From Sphingorhabdus sp. EL138 (GTDB lineage: Bacteria > Pseudomonadota > Alphaproteobacteria > Sphingomonadales > Sphingomonadaceae), in contig NZ_CAMCWY010000018.1 of NCBI RefSeq assembly GCF_945882965.1, positions 1 to 59,773 on the forward strand: a stretch of 59,773 nt of DNA, in the 5' to 3' direction. The first letter of the stretch is position 1; each line of letters opens with the position of its first letter. Shown piece after piece: positions 1 to 9,350 of this stretch. The notes beneath the pieces are model-generated. The model was not told where the DNA came from, ran no database searches, and saw only the letters and a list, made by a program, of their open reading frames with translations. The position numbers and the translations under genes are program-made.

Positions 1-44
1 TGGCCAAAATCGCTTCACAAACTTCCGTCAGAGAGGCGCTTAAA

Positions 45-2231
45 GTGCCACCTAAAGATAAGCTCGACCTTTTGGTCACGGCCTACGATGAGGGGTTCTT
101 CGATGAACTGGTTCAGCAGGCTGAAAATCTGTTGGCGGACTATCCGTCCTCGTTCTTGATCTACAGCCTTCAGGCTGCTGGGCATTACGCAATGGGGCAG
201 CTCGTCGAGGCAGAGCGTGGTTTTCGTAAAGCCGCGGCGCTGAACCCTGCCTATGATGCGGCACACTATAATCTGGGCAATGTGCTCAAACAGATGGGCA
301 AGCTGGACGATGCCATCGACGCCTATCGGCGGGCGCTGCAGCTCAAGCCCACGGATGCCGATGCACACTACAATCTGGGCGTCGCCCTCAAAGAGCAGGG
401 CAAGCTCAATGAGGCGGTAAAGGCCTATAAGCTGGCGCTGGAGCACAAGCCAACCTACGTCGAGGCGCATTACAATCTCGGCAATGTGCTGAAGCAGCAG
501 GGCAAGCTCGACGAAGCAATTTCGGCCTATCAGCACGCGTTGGCACTTAAGCCCATCGACGCGGACGCGCACAACAATCTGGGCAACGCGTTCAAGCAGC
601 AGGGCAAACTCGACGAGGCAATAAAGGCTTACCGCAGTGCGCTGGCGCTGAAACCCATCGACGCCAATGCGCACAACAATCTCGGCAATGTCCTCAGGCA
701 GCAAGGCAAGCTTAACGAGGCAATCTCTGCCTACCGGCAGGTGCTTGCGTTCAAGCCCGATGACGCCGAGGCGCACTACAACCTGGGCACCGCGCTCAGC
801 GAGCAGGGCAAGCTTGATCAGGCCATCGCTGCCTTTCACAAATCACTCGCCATAAAGCCGACTTGGGCCGATGCGGAAGCGCAATTGATATTTCTGCAGT
901 ACATGGTCTGCGACTTCAGTGTTACGACCCAGATGGACGAAGTTTCGGCTCGTCTCGGTATTCTAACCGATGCAATAGCCCCCTTTACTGCGTTGACATG
1001 GGCAGATGCGCCCTCACTGCAGTTGCAGCGCTCGTTAAAATTTGCCCAAATGAGTTATGGCCAATCGCCCATCGCGCCTCCTGCCACCATAAAAAATCGC
1101 TCTGGCCGTCTAAGAATTGGCTACTTTAGTGCGGATTTTCACAATCATGCCACATTCTTTCTAATTGCAGGCATGCTCAGATGTCATGATAGGACGCAGT
1201 TTGAAGTGTTTTGTTATAGTTACGGGCGTCGTTCCGACAATTTTCAAGAAAAAGTAAAGCAAAGCGTTGATTTCTTTTTTGACATTTCAAAATTGTCTGA
1301 CGAAGAAATTTATGAACTCACCCGTTCGCACGAAATCGATATTGCTATTGATCTGAAGGGGTATACTCAAGAAACACGGTCTGGTATATTCAGATATAGA
1401 ATTGCTCCCATACAGATAAACTATCTTGGCTACCCTGGCACAATGGGTGCTGATTTTATCGATTATATTATTGCTGATCCGCAGGTCATACCGGAAGATC
1501 AGCGCGGATTTTATACGGAAAGCGTTATCTATCTCCCCCACAGCTACCAGCCTAATGATTCTGACCGAGAAATAGAAAATGATTATAGTACCCGTAAAAG
1601 TTATGGCTTGCCAGAGAACGGATTTGTATTTTGCTGTTTCAATAACAATTATAAAATAACATCACGAGAATTTGATATTTGGATGCGAATATTGAATAAT
1701 ATGCAAGGAAGCGTTCTTTGGTTACTCAAAGGAAACACTTGGTCGCAAGGGAATCTAAGGAAAGAAGCGATTCTGCGCGGCGTTCATCCATATCGTCTCG
1801 TGTTTGCCGAAAAAGCGCCCATTGCTGAACATTTGGCACGTCACAAGCATGCTGACCTATTTCTAGATACGTTTAACGTTAATGCGCACACGACTGCAAG
1901 TGATGCCCTGTGGGCCGGGCTGCCCGTCGTTACGAAGCGAGGAAAGCAGTTTTCAGCTCGCGTAGCGGCAAGTCTTCTAACAGCGGTTGGAATTCCAGAG
2001 TTGATAACAGACACTGAAGAAAGTTACGAAGCCAAGATAATCGATATTGCGAATGATCCGATGATTCTTGCTGATATAAGGCATAAACTATCTTCAAATA
2101 GGCTTACAACTCCTCTCTTCGATACAAAACGATATACGCGTAATTTTGAGAAGGGCCTTCAATCAGCCCACCAGATCCATCTTGAGGGGCAACAGCCTAG
2201 AGATATCTGGGTTGCTGACTATGGGCAATGA
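45..2231 (+). CDS. TPR-repeat protein with O-GlcNAc transferase (SPINDLY/GT41-type) domain
   Basis: Predicted protein glycosyltransferase of 728 residues. After a degenerate first TPR, residues about 70-270 hold six near-identical 34-residue TPR units built on A-H-Y-N-L-G-N-V-L-K-Q-x-G-K-L-D-E-A-I. The C-terminal 400 residues match the GT41/SPINDLY catalytic region (IGYFSADFHNHA, LGYPGTMG, then a nucleotide-sugar segment HTTASDALWAGLPVV near residue 620). The family moves GlcNAc or another sugar from a nucleotide donor onto Ser/Thr; in bacteria it is often linked to flagellin or surface proteins, but no such target is in view. The GTG at 45 has AGAGG nine bases upstream, yet the frame stays open to the left edge of the window, so the gene may begin earlier. 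Base composition changes sharply inside the gene: bases 301-360 are 41/60 G+C and bases 1621-1680 only 13/60. Confidence 0.85.
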   Translation: MPPKDKLDLLVTAYDEGFFDELVQQAENLLADYPSSFLIYSLQAAGHYAMGQLVEAERGFRKAAALNPAYDAAHYNLGNVLKQMGKLDDAIDAYRRALQLKPTDADAHYNLGVALKEQGKLNEAVKAYKLALEHKPTYVEAHYNLGNVLKQQGKLDEAISAYQHALALKPIDADAHNNLGNAFKQQGKLDEAIKAYRSALALKPIDANAHNNLGNVLRQQGKLNEAISAYRQVLAFKPDDAEAHYNLGTALSEQGKLDQAIAAFHKSLAIKPTWADAEAQLIFLQYMVCDFSVTTQMDEVSARLGILTDAIAPFTALTWADAPSLQLQRSLKFAQMSYGQSPIAPPATIKNRSGRLRIGYFSADFHNHATFFLIAGMLRCHDRTQFEVFCYSYGRRSDNFQEKVKQSVDFFFDISKLSDEEIYELTRSHEIDIAIDLKGYTQETRSGIFRYRIAPIQINYLGYPGTMGADFIDYIIADPQVIPEDQRGFYTESVIYLPHSYQPNDSDREIENDYSTRKSYGLPENGFVFCCFNNNYKITSREFDIWMRILNNMQGSVLWLLKGNTWSQGNLRKEAILRGVHPYRLVFAEKAPIAEHLARHKHADLFLDTFNVNAHTTASDALWAGLPVVTKRGKQFSARVAASLLTAVGIPELITDTEESYEAKIIDIANDPMILADIRHKLSSNRLTTPLFDTKRYTRNFEKGLQSAHQIHLEGQQPRDIWVADYGQ

Positions 2232-2497
2232 GTTGGGTGCCTCCAAAATCTCTAAACACTGTTGGCTTAGCATTACAGTTGCACATTAGGCTCAGGACCT
2301 ATTAAATGCTTGCATAAGGGTTGCGACGTTGATTGTGCTCTGCACGCCTTCGGCTCCAGTGTCGCAAGCTGAAGGAGGTTTGCGATGCCTGGAGCGATAG
2401 GGATGCGGGGGGACTATACTGTGTCCGTCGTCAGATAATTTGAGACATATAGCAGTTTAAAACAGGCGAGTGTTTGGGCTCATCCGGTTGGTTAATA

Positions 2498-2608
2498 TTA
2501 TGCGGCGATCTTGCGGTGATGCAAGCGCCGATATTCGATAGTGTTTCGTTTGATCCTTTCACGTTGTTTGATGATGGCTTCCGCCCTGCCGAAGTAGGCA
2601 TCGGCAGG
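2498..2608 (-). mobile_element. IS3-family transposase remnant (C-terminal fragment)
   Basis: The minus strand encodes about 36 residues (PADAYFGRAEAIIKQRER, then IKRNTIEYRRLHHRKIAA and a stop). These resemble the extreme C-terminus of IS3-family OrfB transposases. Upstream of PADAYFG the reading frame stops resembling a transposase, so only the tail of the element survives. The sequence TGTCCGTCGTCAGATAATTT near 2421 may be the old terminal repeat, but no partner was found. The fragment lies between the compositionally odd glycosyltransferase gene and tRNA-Thr. The rest of 2232-2725 holds nothing else I recognise. Confidence 0.55.
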
Positions 2609-2725
2609 CGCAGCGTCTCTGGGCTCCCTAATGTTAAAATATTTACGGGTAACTCGCGGAATTTGCGCGACCAACCTAGCGTCTTTGTGTAGAGTTAAGT
2701 ATATGACGTAAAAGGGAAAAATACC

Positions 2726-2800
2726 TGGTGCTGCTGGGGAGGATTGAACTCCCGACCTCGTCATTACCAATGACGCGCTCTACCACTGAGCTACAGCAGC
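2726..2800 (-). tRNA. tRNA-Thr (anticodon GGT)
   Basis: Read on the minus strand, the cloverleaf is complete: acceptor GCTGCTG paired with CAGCAGC, D-arm GCTC-AGTGGTA-GAGC, anticodon stem CGTCA/TGACG around loop TTGGTAA, T-arm GGGAG-TTCAATC-CTCCC, discriminator A and an encoded CCA end. The loop gives anticodon GGT, which reads threonine ACC/ACU codons. Confidence 0.97.
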
Positions 2801-2915
2801 AATACCGAAGGTGCGGCCCTATGCGAAGGCTGGGGCTTAATGTCAAGCGGCTTGCGCGCTGGCGTGCCATTTGGCATCGCGCCGACATCGCAATAGCGCG
2901 CAGAGGAGAACGGCA

Positions 2916-3074
2916 TTGGCAAAAGATGCAGAGGACAAAGAGCGGATCAAGGCAGAGCGGCTGCGCGAAGCCCTGCGTGCCAATTTGCGCCGGCGCAAGG
3001 CAAAGCCCTCAGCGCCTAAAGCCGAAGACAATGCAGCAAAGCCGGTAACGGAGAAAAACCACTCCAAGGCATAA
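2916..3074 (+). CDS. Small basic protein upstream of pyrD
   Basis: A 52-residue, strongly charged protein starting with TTG at 2916, preceded by AGGAGA at 2904-2909. It begins AKDAEDKERIKAERLREA and continues with ALRANLRRRKAKPSAPKA: an amphipathic, Arg/Lys-rich helix followed by a Lys/Pro/Ala tail, with no membrane segment or known domain. The good ribosome-binding site and its position 45 bases before pyrD suggest a real, co-transcribed small gene. I recall similar small proteins in sphingomonads at this place, but their function is not known to me. Confidence 0.6.
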   Translation: MAKDAEDKERIKAERLREALRANLRRRKAKPSAPKAEDNAAKPVTEKNHSKA

Positions 3075-3119
3075 GTATCGTCGTTGCACCGCACGTGATT
3101 GTCGTGAATAGAACCCGAC

Positions 3120-4157
3120 ATGTTATACCAATTCGCACGCCCCCTTTTGTTTCAAGCCGACGCCGAGACCGCACATAATCTGTCGCTGGCTGCGCTCCGG
3201 CTTATGCCTATTCCCTCTTTTGGTTCACAGTCTCCGGTTCTTGCCCAGACATTTGCGGGCTTGCGGTTTGCGAACCCCGTTGGCCTTGCCCCTGGCTATG
3301 ACAAAAACGCGGAGGTTCCGGTTGAAATCCTGCGGCTCGGTTTTAGCTTTACGGAGGTGGGGACGCTGACACCGTTACCGCAAGCGGGCAACCCAAAGCC
3401 GCGTCTGTTCCGCTTATTAGAGGATGCAGCGGTTATCAACCGCATGGGCTTTAACAATGCAGGGCAGCAGGCGGCAATTGATCTGCTGCGCAACATTCCC
3501 GAACAGGCGCGGACAGGACCTATCGGCATCAATATCGGTGCCAATAAGGACAGCGCCGACCGCGTGGCGGATTATGTCATTGGCGTGCGCAACATGGAGG
3601 CGCTGGCCGATTATTTGACCGTCAATATCAGCTCGCCCAATACGCCGGGCCTGCGGGCTTTGCAGGACAAGGCGGCACTGGACGATTTGCTGGCGCAGGT
3701 GATGGCGGCGCGAACGCGCGACACGCCGGTGTTCTTGAAAGTCGCGCCTGATCTGCAGCCTGCGGACATTGATGATATTGTCGGCGTCGCCATGTCGCGG
3801 GGCATCGCTGCGTTGATTGTGTCGAACACAACGATATCGCGCCCTGCGCTTATCTCACGCCATAAGGGAGAGGCGGGCGGTCTATCGGGCGCACCCTTGC
3901 GCGATATGGCGCAGCAACGCGTGATTGATTTCCGCAAGGCAAGCGGCGGGCAACTCCCGCTGATTGGCGTGGGCGGCATCATGTCGGCTGAAGATGCCTA
4001 TGCGCGCATCCGCGCCGGCGCGTCTTTGGTGCAGATTTACAGCGCTTTGGTGTATCAAGGGCCAGGCCTCGCGCGCAGGATCAATACGCAACTTGCACGC
4101 CTTTTACAGGCCGATGGATTCTCCAATATAACCGAGGCCATTGGCGTCGACGGATAA
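3120..4157 (+). CDS. pyrD: Quinone-dependent dihydroorotate dehydrogenase (class 2)
   Basis: Oxidises dihydroorotate to orotate in pyrimidine synthesis and passes electrons through FMN to membrane quinone. The 345-residue length fits class 2. The N-terminal extension (MLYQFARPLLFQADAETAHN) is the membrane-association helix specific to this class. Visible motifs are the FMN-barrel segment GLAPGYDKNAEV near residue 55, the catalytic serine region NISSPNTPGLR near 170, and the phosphate-binding end IGVGGIMSAEDAYARIRAGA near 282. The ATG at 3120 has only weak Shine-Dalgarno-like sequence, which fits coupling to the small upstream gene. Confidence 0.96.
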   Translation: MLYQFARPLLFQADAETAHNLSLAALRLMPIPSFGSQSPVLAQTFAGLRFANPVGLAPGYDKNAEVPVEILRLGFSFTEVGTLTPLPQAGNPKPRLFRLLEDAAVINRMGFNNAGQQAAIDLLRNIPEQARTGPIGINIGANKDSADRVADYVIGVRNMEALADYLTVNISSPNTPGLRALQDKAALDDLLAQVMAARTRDTPVFLKVAPDLQPADIDDIVGVAMSRGIAALIVSNTTISRPALISRHKGEAGGLSGAPLRDMAQQRVIDFRKASGGQLPLIGVGGIMSAEDAYARIRAGASLVQIYSALVYQGPGLARRINTQLARLLQADGFSNITEAIGVDG

Positions 4158-4201
4158 ATCTGCGCTTGGCTTTCGCTACACAAGGCGGCTAAGTTGCGGG
4201 C

Positions 4202-5947
4202 ATGAAAAAATCATTGCTCGCGTTCACCGCATCAGCCATCCTCTTCACCCAAGCTGCGACCGCCCAAAATGTCGGCGTCACGTCTTCTGCCGATCCTCGG
4301 GTCACAGAAGCGGGAATAGAAATGCTGCGCCAAGGCGGCTCTGCTGCGGATGCGGCGATGGCTATGATGCTTGCCTTGACCGTGGTCGAGCCACAATCGA
4401 GCGGTATCGGTGGCGGTGGTTTCTTATTGTATCAAGATAGCGCGAAGGGCGTGTTGACGACAATTAACGGACGCGAAACCGCACCAGCGGCGGCGAAGGC
4501 CGATCGTTTTGTTGGACCAGATGGCAAACCACTGGCCTTTCTCGCAGCGTTTCAGGGCGGGCATTCGGTTGGCGTACCGGGCAACATCCAGCTGATGGCG
4601 CAAACGCACGCCAAATGGGGCAAACTGCCTTGGGCAACCGTGTTTAAGCCTGCGATCCGCCTCTCGGACAAGGGGTTCATTGTTAACAAAACGCTGGAAT
4701 CACGGTTGCAGGCTTATGCGCGGCTGTGGCCGAATTTCGATGAAGTCCGCGCGATTTATTGGCGTAATGGCAAGCCCGTTACGGCAGGCATGAAGCTTAA
4801 AAATCCAAAACTTGCAGCAACGTTGAAGCTGTTGGCAAAAAAAGGGCCTGAAGCTTTTTATATAGGGCCGATTGCAAGCCAGATTGTGCAGGCTGTCACC
4901 ACCAGCAAGCTCAGCCCCGGTGACATGACGATGAGCGATCTCGCGCAATATCGTGCCAAAGAACAGCAGGCTGTGTGCGCGCCCTATCGGGTCTATGTTG
5001 TGTGCGGCATGGCGCCGCCTTCGTCGGGCGCAACCACCGTGCTTCAGATTTTGGGTACGTTGCAGCGTTTTGATTTGACCGCAACGGGCAAGGATAGCCC
5101 CAAAAGCTGGCATCTGATTGGCCAAGCGATGCAGCTAGCTTATGCAGACCGCGAAAAATATCTGGCCGATGATGCCTTTGTCGACGTGCCGGTCGCCGGG
5201 CTATTGAACCCCGAATATATTCAAGAACGCTCAGCGCTGATTGATCCGGAAAAAGCGCGTAGCGACTATCCTGCGGGCAAGCCACCCGGTGCTGCGCCTC
5301 GTACTGCTGCGATTTCGAGCGAACTTGCTGGCACGACGCATTTCACTGCGGTCGATGCAAACGGCAACATCGCCAATATGACGTCCACAATTGAAGGTCC
5401 GTTTGGCAGCCAGCTTGTGGCAGGTGGGTTCTTTTTGAACAACGAGCTCACGGATTTTACCTTCGCCCCTGAAAAGGACGGGGCACCGGTGGCAAATCGC
5501 GTTGCTGGCGGAAAGCGGCCTTTGTCTTCGATGTCGCCGACGATGGTTTTTGACCGCGATGGTCGGGCGGTACTGACGCTTGGTTCGGCCGGTGGTAAGC
5601 GGATCATTATGCATGTTACCAAAACGCTGATTGGCGTGCTGGACTTCGGCTTGCCGCTTGATCAAGCGATAAAGCTGCCGAATATCTATTTTGGTGGCGG
5701 TCAGTTGGAGTTGGAACAGGACACCCCGCTCGCGGCAATGGCGGAGCAGATTGCTACGTTCGGACAAAAAGTGCGTGTGGCTGACCTCGGGTCTAAGGTG
5801 AATGGTGCGCAATATCTTAATGGCGCTTGGACAGGTGCCGCAGATCCACGGAGTGAAGGGACATCGGCGATCATATATGCAAAGGGTAAGGTCACGATCA
5901 TCGGTCCCCCCGCTGCTGCGGAAGTGCCTTTGCCAAGCGTTGGATAA
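4202..5947 (+). CDS. ggt: Gamma-glutamyltransferase
   Basis: A periplasmic Ntn-hydrolase that removes or transfers the gamma-glutamyl group of glutathione and related compounds. It has 581 residues with a signal peptide (MKKSLLAFTASAILFTQAATAQ). The large-subunit region includes the family segment GSAADAAMAMMLALTVVEP and GGGGFLLY. Autoprocessing should occur before the threonine of GTTHFTAVDANGN near residue 379, which becomes the catalytic nucleophile of the small subunit. The small-subunit oxyanion region reads PLSSMSPTM, and GSAGGKRI follows. It starts 44 bases after pyrD on the same strand and could be read through from it. Confidence 0.95.
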   Translation: MKKSLLAFTASAILFTQAATAQNVGVTSSADPRVTEAGIEMLRQGGSAADAAMAMMLALTVVEPQSSGIGGGGFLLYQDSAKGVLTTINGRETAPAAAKADRFVGPDGKPLAFLAAFQGGHSVGVPGNIQLMAQTHAKWGKLPWATVFKPAIRLSDKGFIVNKTLESRLQAYARLWPNFDEVRAIYWRNGKPVTAGMKLKNPKLAATLKLLAKKGPEAFYIGPIASQIVQAVTTSKLSPGDMTMSDLAQYRAKEQQAVCAPYRVYVVCGMAPPSSGATTVLQILGTLQRFDLTATGKDSPKSWHLIGQAMQLAYADREKYLADDAFVDVPVAGLLNPEYIQERSALIDPEKARSDYPAGKPPGAAPRTAAISSELAGTTHFTAVDANGNIANMTSTIEGPFGSQLVAGGFFLNNELTDFTFAPEKDGAPVANRVAGGKRPLSSMSPTMVFDRDGRAVLTLGSAGGKRIIMHVTKTLIGVLDFGLPLDQAIKLPNIYFGGGQLELEQDTPLAAMAEQIATFGQKVRVADLGSKVNGAQYLNGAWTGAADPRSEGTSAIIYAKGKVTIIGPPAAAEVPLPSVG

Positions 5948-6042
5948 AAGTCGCACATTGGGCCAGATTGCCAGTGGCGCTACCGGAAATAGAATATCAA
6001 AAACAGGCCGTGGCGTGGCGAGAAATTTGCAGGAGAGCATAT

Positions 6043-7854
6043 ATGGCTGCTGAACAGTTTGATGACTTTGACAGCTTCCCTAATCTTGTAACAATGTTTT
6101 TTGCGCGCGCGCGCCACCGCGGGAATACGCCATTTTTATGGGCAAAGCACGACGATGCCTGGCATTCGATCAGCTGGTCGGACGTTGCGCGGCAAGTTGC
6201 CGGCTTTGCAAAATCGCTGCGTCAACTGGGGCTTCAAAAGGGCGACCGGGTCATGCTGGTGTCGGAAAACCGGCCCGAATGGTGCATCGCCGATTTGGGT
6301 ATCATGGCGGCAGGTTGCGTCACCGTGCCGACCTATGTCACCAACACCGAACGCGACCACCAACATATTTTGGACAATAGCGACGCCCGCGCGGTCATCA
6401 TATCGACGGCCAAGCTTGCCAAGATATTGATGCCAGCGGCGCTGCGGTCATCGCAGGCGGAATTCATCATTGCCATTGATCCCCAGCCAGCGATGCAAAA
6501 GGGCCAGTTATCGATGCATCACTGGGCCGATATGGTCAAAGGCACAGATGCTGATGTGCGCGCTTGTGAAGCGGCGATGGCGTCGGTTACCCGTGACGAT
6601 TTGGCGTGTATTATCTACACCAGTGGCACTGGTGGCGCCCCGCGCGGCGTGATGCAGCATCATGGTGCAATTTTGCATAACGCTGACGGCGCAGCGGCAG
6701 TCCTTCGGGAAGACTTCGGCTTAGACGAAGAAGAAGTTTTCTTGTCGTTCCTGCCTTTATCGCATGCCTATGAACATAGTGGTGGGCAGTTCCTGCCAAT
6801 CGGCGTTGGCGCGCAAATCTATTATGCCGAAGGGCTGGAGAAGCTAGCCGCCAACATTGAAGAAACGCGGCCAACAGTTATGGTGGTGGTCCCGCGTCTT
6901 TTTGAAGTGCTGCGTCAACGGATGATCAAGGCTGTCGAAAAGCAGGGCAAGCTTCCCAATTATCTGCTCGATAAGGCACTGACCATCGGGGAGCGTGACT
7001 ATTCAGGGCGCAAACGGCTTATCGATGCGCCGATGCGATTGATTTTATCGCGCACAATCAAGCCAAAAATCCAGGCGCGCTTTGGCGGCCGGATGAAAGC
7101 AATGGTGTCCGGCGGCGCGCCGCTGAACCCCGACATCGGCGTGTTTTTCCAATCCTTGGGTATCACTATGTTGCAAGGCTATGGTCAGACCGAGTCCGGC
7201 CCTGTCATCAGCTGCAACCGGCCAAGCGCTGGCATCAAAATGGACACCGTTGGTCCGCCGTTGAAAAATACGGAGGTCAAAATCGCCGAGGATGGCGAAA
7301 TATTGGTGCGCGGACCTTTGGTCATGAAGGGATATTGGCGCAATCAGGCCGAAACAGATCGCGTTATCATTGATGGCTGGCTGCACACCGGCGATATTGG
7401 TCATATTGATGACCAAGGCCGCATTGCCATTACCGATCGCAAGAAGGACCTGATCGTAAACGACAAGGGCGACAATATCGCGCCGCAAAAGATTGAAGGC
7501 ATGCTCACGCTTCAGCCCGAAATATTGCAGGCCATGGTGTCAGGCGACAAAAGGCCCTATATTGTCGGTTTGATCGTTCCAGATCCCGAATGGGCGTTGG
7601 AATGGGCGCAGGCGCAGGACATGAAATATGACTTTGCCGAGCTACAAGCCAATCCCCAATTCCGCGCCGCTGTGCGCGCAGCTGTGGATCGCGTGAATGC
7701 GGATGTTTCGGTCACTGAAAAAGTGCGCCAGTTCGAATTTGCGGATGAGCCCTTTTCCATCGAAAATGGCGAGATGACGCCAAGCATGAAAATCCGCCGT
7801 CATGTCATCCGCGCGCGTTACACGGCGCGAGTCAACGGCATGTATAAGGACTAA
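6043..7854 (+). CDS. Long-chain fatty acid-CoA ligase (AMP-forming)
   Basis: Activates fatty acids to acyl-CoA through an acyl-adenylate. The chosen ATG at 6043 has AGGAGA six bases upstream and gives 603 residues, the usual length; the frame is open further upstream but without a good site. Motifs of the adenylate-forming superfamily are clear: P-loop YTSGTGGAPRGV near residue 190, GYGQTESGP near 380, TGDIGHIDDQGR near 445 and the hinge ITDRKKDLI just after. The long-chain (FadD15/FAA-type) group is suggested by the N-terminal LVTMFFARARHRGNTPFLW and the GDRVMLVSENRPEW block. The P-loop carries GGAPRG where many relatives have TGKPKG. Confidence 0.92.
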   Translation: MAAEQFDDFDSFPNLVTMFFARARHRGNTPFLWAKHDDAWHSISWSDVARQVAGFAKSLRQLGLQKGDRVMLVSENRPEWCIADLGIMAAGCVTVPTYVTNTERDHQHILDNSDARAVIISTAKLAKILMPAALRSSQAEFIIAIDPQPAMQKGQLSMHHWADMVKGTDADVRACEAAMASVTRDDLACIIYTSGTGGAPRGVMQHHGAILHNADGAAAVLREDFGLDEEEVFLSFLPLSHAYEHSGGQFLPIGVGAQIYYAEGLEKLAANIEETRPTVMVVVPRLFEVLRQRMIKAVEKQGKLPNYLLDKALTIGERDYSGRKRLIDAPMRLILSRTIKPKIQARFGGRMKAMVSGGAPLNPDIGVFFQSLGITMLQGYGQTESGPVISCNRPSAGIKMDTVGPPLKNTEVKIAEDGEILVRGPLVMKGYWRNQAETDRVIIDGWLHTGDIGHIDDQGRIAITDRKKDLIVNDKGDNIAPQKIEGMLTLQPEILQAMVSGDKRPYIVGLIVPDPEWALEWAQAQDMKYDFAELQANPQFRAAVRAAVDRVNADVSVTEKVRQFEFADEPFSIENGEMTPSMKIRRHVIRARYTARVNGMYKD

Positions 7855-7861
7855 TATTAGA

Positions 7862-7885
7862 ACCCCGAAAAGGGCGGGGTCGTTT
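7862..7885. terminator. Possible hairpin terminator between two convergent genes
   Basis: ACCCCG-aaaaggg-CGGGGT forms a six-pair stem followed on the plus strand by CGTTT. It sits 8 bases after the acyl-CoA ligase stop and just beyond the 3' end of the opposing tlyA gene. The T run is short, so efficiency is doubtful. Confidence 0.4.
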
Positions 7886-7896
7886 GGATATGGCCT

Positions 7897-8637
7897 TTAT
7901 GCATTTTGCGCCCATATCAGAAATTCGACATTGCCTTGCGGCCCAGTTATTGGGCTGGTCGTTAGGCCGTGCACTGTCCAATTTTTTTCGACCAACCACA
8001 TTTTAATCTCGTCACATACGCGTGTGTGAACGTCTGCGTCCCGCACAACGCCGCCTTTGCCTACTTCTTCGCGGCCTGCTTCAAATTGCGGCTTAATGAG
8101 CGCGATGAGTTGCGCCTTGCTTTTTGCAAAGGATAATGGGCGCTCAAGCACCTTGGCTAAGCCAATGAAGCTGGCGTCGCAGACGATCAGGTCGATTGCC
8201 TCGGTTATGTGCGCGTCAGTCAAGATGCGCGCGCTTGTTTGTTCATGAACAATGACGCGCGGGTCCTGCCGCAGTTTCCAAGCCAGCTGGTTAGTGCCGC
8301 TGTCGACGGCGTAAACGCGGGCTGCGCCGTTGGTCAGCAAAACATCGGTAAAGCCGCCCGTCGATGATCCGACGTCGATAGCCACATGGTCGGTCACATC
8401 AATGGCAAACGCCTCCAGTGCATGGGCAAGCTTAATGCCGCCGCGGGACACCCATGGATGGTCACTGCCGCGCACGCTGATCACGGCATCCTCGGCGATT
8501 TGCTGTCCCGGCTTTTGCGCCTTGGCATCGCCAATATAGACATGGCCCGCCATGACGAGCGCCTGGGCGCGGGTTTTGCTGTCGGCTAGGCCGCGATCAA
8601 CGATGATTTGATCTAATCGTGTTTTTTTGGTCGCCAT
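7897..8637 (-). CDS. tlyA: TlyA-family rRNA 2'-O-methyltransferase (hemolysin A homologue)
   Basis: A 246-residue protein with an N-terminal S4 RNA-binding domain (TRLDQIIVDRGLADSKTRAQ at about 5-60) and an FtsJ-like SAM-dependent methyltransferase fold with motif I DVGSSTGGFTDVLL near residue 85. In actinobacteria TlyA methylates ribose 2'-O positions of ribosomal RNA; the historical hemolysin name is misleading. The ATG at 8637 (MATKKTRLDQ) is preferred over in-frame starts further out because the S4 domain begins right after it. A divergent lipoprotein gene starts 50 bases away. Confidence 0.9.
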   Translation of the reverse strand: MATKKTRLDQIIVDRGLADSKTRAQALVMAGHVYIGDAKAQKPGQQIAEDAVISVRGSDHPWVSRGGIKLAHALEAFAIDVTDHVAIDVGSSTGGFTDVLLTNGAARVYAVDSGTNQLAWKLRQDPRVIVHEQTSARILTDAHITEAIDLIVCDASFIGLAKVLERPLSFAKSKAQLIALIKPQFEAGREEVGKGGVVRDADVHTRVCDEIKMWLVEKNWTVHGLTTSPITGPQGNVEFLIWAQNA

Positions 8638-8686
8638 GCCGCAACGCGCTAGCGGAGCTTGCATGATTTGGCCATAAGGCAAAGCC

Positions 8687-9232
8687 ATGCACATTCGTTA
8701 CCTGACCTTGTTCGCCGTTCTGGGCCTCGCCGCGTGTGCTGCGCCGCCGCCGCCGTCTGCGCCAAAGATTATTTCCGCGCCGCCGCCTTTGGCTGCGCCG
8801 CCTCCGCCGCCTTTGGCTGCGCCGCCTCCGCCGCGATTAACTGGCGATTGGAATGACTGGCCCTTTACACCCGGGAATTGGACGTATCGCCGCGATGGCC
8901 GCGGTTCGGTGGCGCAGTTCGGCGCGTCGGGACGCAACCCGATGATAAGCTTTCGTTGTGATGTAGAGAAACGCCGCGTCACATTATCGCGTGAGGCATC
9001 GGCACCCGGCGCGCGCTTGGTCATCCGCACGTCGACCATAACAAAAACAATGGCAGCGACGACAAGTGATGCAAATTCGACCTATCTGACCGCCGACATC
9101 GCAACCACCGATCCGATCCTGGATGCCATGGCCTTTAGCCGTGGCCGCGTGTTGGTTGACATGGAGGGGCAGCAGCCGGTCATTTTGCCAACATGGGCGG
9201 AAATCGCCCGAATAGTTGAAGATTGCAGATGA
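8687..9232 (+). CDS. Proline-rich putative lipoprotein of unknown function
   Basis: A 181-residue protein with a lipoprotein signal peptide ending in the lipobox L-A-A-C at residues 14-17. This is followed by a low-complexity Pro/Ala linker (repeats of APPPP to about residue 50) and a 130-residue globular domain beginning GDWNDWPFTPGNWTYRRD. The proline linker is a direct DNA repeat of a 24-base unit (gcgccgcctccgccgcctttg-like). The C-terminal domain is a family seen by me in sphingomonads without a known function. It would sit in the periplasm anchored to a membrane; the linker may span part of the cell wall. Confidence 0.7.
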   Translation: MHIRYLTLFAVLGLAACAAPPPPSAPKIISAPPPLAAPPPPPLAAPPPPRLTGDWNDWPFTPGNWTYRRDGRGSVAQFGASGRNPMISFRCDVEKRRVTLSREASAPGARLVIRTSTITKTMAATTSDANSTYLTADIATTDPILDAMAFSRGRVLVDMEGQQPVILPTWAEIARIVEDCR

Positions 9233-9350
9233 AAATCAACGCGCGATTTATCGCAGCGCAGACCTATAATTTTAGCCAGAAATAAATCTATTACAAGACT
9301 TGTTTGTGATCGCAGTTTGATTCATCGTGCGAACTGCGGAGGGCAAATAA

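Noticed and set aside
2474-2692. 72-codon plus-strand frame
   Set aside because: Antisense to the transposase remnant, with no ribosome-binding site or recognisable protein features.
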